Shown here: positions 13,735 through 16,995 of the stretch, in pieces
How the letters are laid out: every line of letters begins with the position of its first letter
Position numbering within the stretch: position 1 is the first letter of the stretch
Assembly (NCBI GenBank): GCA_035462845.1
Contig: DATHTV010000223.1
Coordinates: 1-16,995, forward strand
Origin: DASTQL01 sp035462845
GTDB taxonomy: Bacteria > Actinomycetota > Actinomycetes > Jiangellales > Jiangellaceae
Direction of reading: 5' to 3'
Length of the DNA stretch: 16,995 nt
Program-made: the position numbers and the translations under genes
The notes under the pieces: generated by a model
Told to the model about the DNA's origin: nothing
Databases searched by the model: none
Seen by the model: the letters and a program-made list of their open reading frames with translations, nothing else

Positions 13735-15561
13735 TCAGCGCCGCCGCAGGTCCCGCAGCGAGGAGAGCAGCAGGGCCAGCGCGGTGCCGCCGACGAGCAC
13801 CCCCAGGCCGATCCGCCAGTTGTCGACGAACCACCACAGCGCGAGGTAGAGGAGGGTCAGGACGACGACGAGCACCAGCACCGTACGGAGGAAGGCCAGC
13901 AGCCGCTTGCGGGCGAACGCCTCGACCGAGAGGAAGAGCAGGACCGCCCCGGGGACCACCAGCAGGAGAGGCGACAGCGGCAGGAACAGGAGGGCGACCA
14001 CGGAGCCGAGCATCAGCGGCGCGCTGAGCGTGGACCAGACCGCGAGGAAGCGCTCGCGCACCCGCTCCCCCGGCTCGTACGGCTCGTGCTTGTGCCGAAG
14101 GTGGGACTGCGGCGGCTCGACGGCGACCGGCTCCCGGAGCGCCGCCGCGTGCACGTCCCGCTCGACGCGCAGCTCGCCGCGACGGGCGACGAGGGCGGCG
14201 ACCGCCCGCTCCTCCTCGGCGAGCTCGCCGGCCCTGCGCTCGGCCAGGTGCTCGGAGCCCGCCTGGTCGAGCGTGAGGGCCACGACGCGGTGCCGGCGCA
14301 GGTCGTCCCGGGCCTGCTCGACCCGCTGCTCGAGGGCGGCCAGCTCGCCGTCGATCTCCTCGACCCGCTCGCGCAGCAGGTCGTCGGTGAGGTCGGCCGA
14401 GGGGGCGACCTTGTGCAGGCCGGCCCACCCCACGGGGTCCTGCCACGAGGTGCGGACCGCGCCGTGCCGCTCGTAGCGCGGGCCGGCGGGGGCGCGCTCG
14501 CCGCCGAGCCGGTCCCGGGTGTCGAGCCCCCAGAGCCCGCGGAAGTCCCGGACCCAGGGGGTGTCGTCGCCGATGACAACCGCGTCCCAGCCGCGGTCCT
14601 CACCCGGCCCGACGGACTCGCCGTCCCCCCGGTGGTAGTCGACGAACGGCACGCCCACCCCCGGGCGGGCGTCCTCGATCCAGGGCAGGAACGCGGTGCT
14701 CACCCGGTCGAAGAAGTCGACGACGCGGCCGGCCCGGCCCCGGGGCTGGATCTGGACGAGGTAGTCACCCGGGACGAAGGCGCCCGAGTGCGACCCGGCC
14801 CCGGCGAAGACGACCGGGTGGTCGCCCACTCGCCGTAGCTCGGGGTCGTCCCAGCGCCGGCGCAGGTCGTCGCCGGTGTAGTCGTGGGAGGAGAAGGCGA
14901 CCCACTGAGGGCGGGGCTCCCCCGCGGCGCCCGCATCCGCATCCGGGTCGGACAGGTAGACCGTGACCATCTCCCAGTCGGACTCGTGCTCGTTGATGCC
15001 GGCGAAGGCCGACCGCCAGTCGTTCATGGCGTAGAAGAACCAGTACTGCAGGCACAGGTAGCCGCCGTCGCGCACGATCCGGCCGTAATAGGTGCACTCG
15101 CGCCGGTCGCCCATGGCCTGCCCGTACTGGACCTGCGCGGTCGCCCCGGTCGCGCCCGGCACGTTGCCGCGGAGGAGCAGGGACGCCCGCAGGCCGTGGT
15201 CCACGAACCGGGCCAGCAGTCCCACCGCCCCGAGCCGGCTCAGGCCGGGAGGCCGTTCGCGCAGCCGTACGCCCTTGAGCTTGAGCGTCGCCACGTCCAT
15301 CGGCTTCTGCACGTAGCGCAGGTGCAGGTGGTCGCGCGGAGACCGGCGCGCCACCTCGGTCAGGCGGTGCACGTCGAGCGACCCGGCCGCGACGACCAGC
15401 CGCCCCTCCCCGTCGTCGGTGTCGACCCACAGGCTGCACTGCCGCACGTACGGCTCGACCGGCATCGGCAGGAAGCGCTCGCCCCTCGTGAAGCGCACCA
15501 CCGGCTCGTGCGCGCGCAGCAGTTCGAGCGCCCGCGCGTCGTCCACCGGAGGCAGCACCAC
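13735..15561 (-). CDS. Vps62-like domain protein with coiled coil and C-terminal transmembrane region
   Basis: About 608 residues. Residues 155-270 resemble the bacterial Vps62/DUF946 type: Y-W-F-F-Y at 173-177, a H-E-S-D-W-E motif at 192-197 (usual form H-E-G-D-W-E), S-S-H near 224-226, and H-P-V-V-F then G-S-H at 256-258. Residues 391-425 and 440-465 look like amphipathic or coiled-coil helices rich in Glu, Arg and Leu. Residues 505-600 contain about four hydrophobic segments, followed by a basic end (R-D-L-R-R-R), so the large N-terminal part probably faces the cytoplasm and is anchored by its C-terminus. No signal peptide is seen. The function is unknown, and the domain match is by motif only. 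GTG 15561 is chosen because it follows the upstream stop by 8 nt and a TATAAC box by 7 nt; GTG 15558 or a later Met is possible. The longer frame to 16509 is a shadow of the ligase gene. Confidence 0.75.
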   Translation of the reverse strand: MVLPPVDDARALELLRAHEPVVRFTRGERFLPMPVEPYVRQCSLWVDTDDGEGRLVVAAGSLDVHRLTEVARRSPRDHLHLRYVQKPMDVATLKLKGVRLRERPPGLSRLGAVGLLARFVDHGLRASLLLRGNVPGATGATAQVQYGQAMGDRRECTYYGRIVRDGGYLCLQYWFFYAMNDWRSAFAGINEHESDWEMVTVYLSDPDADAGAAGEPRPQWVAFSSHDYTGDDLRRRWDDPELRRVGDHPVVFAGAGSHSGAFVPGDYLVQIQPRGRAGRVVDFFDRVSTAFLPWIEDARPGVGVPFVDYHRGDGESVGPGEDRGWDAVVIGDDTPWVRDFRGLWGLDTRDRLGGERAPAGPRYERHGAVRTSWQDPVGWAGLHKVAPSADLTDDLLRERVEEIDGELAALEQRVEQARDDLRRHRVVALTLDQAGSEHLAERRAGELAEEERAVAALVARRGELRVERDVHAAALREPVAVEPPQSHLRHKHEPYEPGERVRERFLAVWSTLSAPLMLGSVVALLFLPLSPLLLVVPGAVLLFLSVEAFARKRLLAFLRTVLVLVVVLTLLYLALWWFVDNWRIGLGVLVGGTALALLLSSLRDLRRR

Positions 15562-15568
15562 CGGGCCG

Positions 15569-15574
15569 GTTATA
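15569..15574 (-). promoter_or_regulatory. candidate -10 box for leaderless transcription of the Vps62-like gene
   Basis: On the minus strand TATAAC ends 7 nt before GTG 15561, the spacing expected when transcription begins at the start codon itself. The gene has no ribosome-binding site, which agrees with a leaderless transcript, a common arrangement in actinobacteria. The TAA stop of the upstream ligase gene lies inside the hexamer. No good -35 hexamer is visible. Confidence 0.35.
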
Positions 15575-16664
15575 GCGGATCGGCCGGCGGGGTGCCGGTC
15601 GGCACGAGCGACCTCAGCACCACGTCCTCGAACCGACGGGTCTCCAGCAGCGTCGCCCGCTGCCGGTCCGCTCCGGTGCCACGTCGCAGCAGGCGCTCCA
15701 CCTCGCGCTCGACCAGCGGCTCGTCCCCGTGGCGCTCGAGCGCGGGCCGCACGTGGTCGACCAGGGCCCGGAGGTGCTCTTCGGCCCCGCGGGGACGGGC
15801 GGCCAGCACGTCGACCAGCTCGCCACCGAGGCCGGAGCGCGCCGCTCGCCAGTCGGCGGCGCGCAGGAGGTCGGTCCGCACGACCGCCGGTGGCCGGCCG
15901 TCCCGCCACTCGGTCGCCGCCGTGTCGACGAGACCCCGGCACAGCGCGGCGAGCAGCACCGCGTCCTCGACTCGGTGGCACACGTCGGCGACCCGCACCT
16001 CGACGGTCGGGTACCGGGCGGACAGCCGGGCGTCGAAGTAGATCATCGCGGTGTCGAGGATCGCCTCGCTGCGGACGAGGGCGGCCACCGCGTCCTCGTA
16101 CCCCTGCTGGTCGCCGAAGACCTCGGTCGGGCCCGCCCCGGGCCAGCGGCCCCAGACCATGGTGCGGTAGCTGGCGTAGCCGCTGTCCTCCTGCTGCCAG
16201 AACGGCGAGTTCGCGGCGACGGCGATCAGCACCGAGAGCCAGGGCCGGATGCGGTCCAGGACCGCGACGCCCTCCTCGCGAGAGGCCACCGACACGTGCA
16301 CGTGGCAGCCGCAGCTGAGCTGCTCGCGCGCGGTCATGCCGTACTCCCGGTGCATGACGCGGTAGCGCTCGTCCGGCGTCGGCGTCGGCCGGACCGGCAT
16401 CGGGCTCGTCCCGAGTGGGGCCACGGCGAGGCCGTGCCGGTCGGCCAGGGTCGCCAGCTCGCCGCGCAGCCGGCTGAGCTCCCGGTGCAGGTCGTCGAGA
16501 CCGTCGCACGGCGGGCTGACGATCTCCGCCTGCTCCCGCTTGAACTCCTGCTCCACGCCGTCCTCGGCGCCCTCCACCGCCCCGTCCTGCAGCGGGGAGG
16601 GCGTCCCGTCTGCGGGATCGACCACGAGGAGCTCCTCCTCGACACCCACGCTGCGCAGGTCCAT
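15570..16664 (-). CDS. carboxylate-amine ligase, GCS2/YbdK type (glutamate-cysteine ligase-like)
   Basis: About 364 residues, the normal size of YbdK-like GCS2 proteins. These have weak or broad glutamate-amine ligase activity using ATP; true glutathione synthesis is not expected in actinobacteria. Motifs: G-V-E-E-E at 7-11 (metal-binding strand), Q-A-E-I-V-S near 45-50, C-G-C-H-V-H-V at 118-124 and N-S-P-F-W at 152-156, followed by P-T-V-E-V-R-V-A-D near 219-227, all typical of the glutamine synthetase-like fold. ATG 16664 is preceded by GAGGGG with a 4-nt spacer. The next gene begins 8 nt after its TAA stop, so the two are probably co-transcribed. The natural substrates are unknown. Confidence 0.92.
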   Translation of the reverse strand: MDLRSVGVEEELLVVDPADGTPSPLQDGAVEGAEDGVEQEFKREQAEIVSPPCDGLDDLHRELSRLRGELATLADRHGLAVAPLGTSPMPVRPTPTPDERYRVMHREYGMTAREQLSCGCHVHVSVASREEGVAVLDRIRPWLSVLIAVAANSPFWQQEDSGYASYRTMVWGRWPGAGPTEVFGDQQGYEDAVAALVRSEAILDTAMIYFDARLSARYPTVEVRVADVCHRVEDAVLLAALCRGLVDTAATEWRDGRPPAVVRTDLLRAADWRAARSGLGGELVDVLAARPRGAEEHLRALVDHVRPALERHGDEPLVEREVERLLRRGTGADRQRATLLETRRFEDVVLRSLVPTGTPPADPL

Positions 16665-16736
16665 GGGGCCCCTCGTTCCACCCGCGCCGCCGCTCTACAC
16701 GTACGGGGGGAAGCGGCTACGGGGCGGGACCTGCGC

Positions 16737-16995
16737 TCAGCCAAGTCCTGCCTGCCGTGCCTTGAGTGCAGCAGCCGTGCGATCCGGTACGGCGAGCTTG
16801 ACAAGGACCGCCGAGACATGGTTGCGCACCGTCTTCTGAGCCATGCCCAGCTGCCGGGCTATCTCGTGGTTGCGGCACCCGGCCGCGAGCAGGTCGAGGA
16901 CCTCGCGCTCTCGCGGGGTCAGATCCGGGAAAGCCCGCACGCTTGCCGATGCGGGCTCTTGCCCCGTGTAGAGAGACACGATCCGCGCGGCCACC
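16737..16995 (-). CDS. LuxR-family transcriptional regulator, C-terminal HTH only (N-terminus outside window)
   Basis: The 85 visible residues end in a complete LuxR-type helix-turn-helix: L-T-P-R-E-R-E-V-L-D-L-L-A-A-G near 25-39, N-H-E-I-A-R-Q-L then K-T-V-R-N-H-V-S-A-V-L-V-K-L. This DNA-binding end is found in NarL-type response regulators and in larger LuxR ATPase-type regulators. The segment before the HTH (A-A-R-I-V-S-L-Y-T-G) resembles the linker of such proteins, so the gene almost certainly continues past the window edge. The GTG at 16994 is therefore not taken as the start. It lies 72 bp upstream of the ligase gene on the same strand. The sensor domain cannot be seen. Confidence 0.88.
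   Translation of the reverse strand, partial: VAARIVSLYTGQEPASASVRAFPDLTPREREVLDLLAAGCRNHEIARQLGMAQKTVRNHVSAVLVKLAVPDRTAAALKARQAGLG

Noticed and set aside
13735..16509. A possible fusion of the ligase region with the Vps62-like protein in one 924-codon frame
   Set aside because: The part beyond 15561 is a different frame from the GCS2 ligase coding frame and is Arg/Pro/Gly-rich shadow; the ligase has its own start and stop.
1..16995. tRNA, rRNA, CRISPR arrays, insertion sequences, phage or defence-system cores
   Set aside because: I saw no regular repeats, no transposase or integrase motifs, no terminal inverted repeats, and no tRNA-like or rRNA stretch on either strand.

Overview
The window is very GC-rich, with the heavy GC-third-position coding that leaves long shadow frames open on the opposite strand. 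Several families point to a high-GC actinomycete: a DUF4192 protein, an ERCC4 nuclease with an Lsr2-type DNA-binding tail, a WS/DGAT acyltransferase and a fused OleBC. I cannot name a genus. It holds 14 protein genes (two cut by the window edges), no RNA gene, no mobile element and no CRISPR array that I can see.

Left part (1-6969), genes on both strands: the 3' end of a DUF429 protein, overlapped by a Mut7-C RNase/ubiquitin-like protein (+); a wax ester synthase/diacylglycerol acyltransferase (-) whose 3' end overlaps the Mut7-C gene by 85 nt; a divergent zinc alcohol dehydrogenase (+); a 397-bp gap with regulatory-looking sequence; a second, canonical zinc alcohol dehydrogenase (+); an XPF/ERCC4-type nuclease with an Lsr2-like C-terminus (-); and a divergent aldo/keto reductase (+).

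Middle part (6989-11528), all minus: a complete long-chain olefin (ole) cluster read as oleA, oleBC, oleD. The two junctions each have a 4-nt GTGA stop/start overlap, which suggests translational coupling. OleA condenses two fatty acyl-CoAs to a beta-keto acid, OleD reduces it to a beta-hydroxy acid, the OleC part closes a beta-lactone using ATP, and the OleB part decarboxylates the lactone to a cis-olefin. All expected catalytic residues are visible. An epoxide hydrolase-like protein lies directly upstream of oleA on the same strand.

Right part (12565-16995), all minus: a DUF4192 protein, an unusual protein with a Vps62-like (H-E-S-D-W-E) domain, a coiled coil and a C-terminal membrane region, a GCS2-type carboxylate-amine ligase, and the C-terminal HTH of a LuxR-family regulator cut by the window end.

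The most notable content is the compact ole operon and its neighbourhood of acyl-CoA, alcohol and aldehyde enzymes (WS/DGAT, two ADHs, an AKR, an epoxide hydrolase-like protein). The operon type itself is known. The links to its neighbours, the ERCC4-Lsr2 protein and the Vps62-like membrane protein are the parts worth following up.
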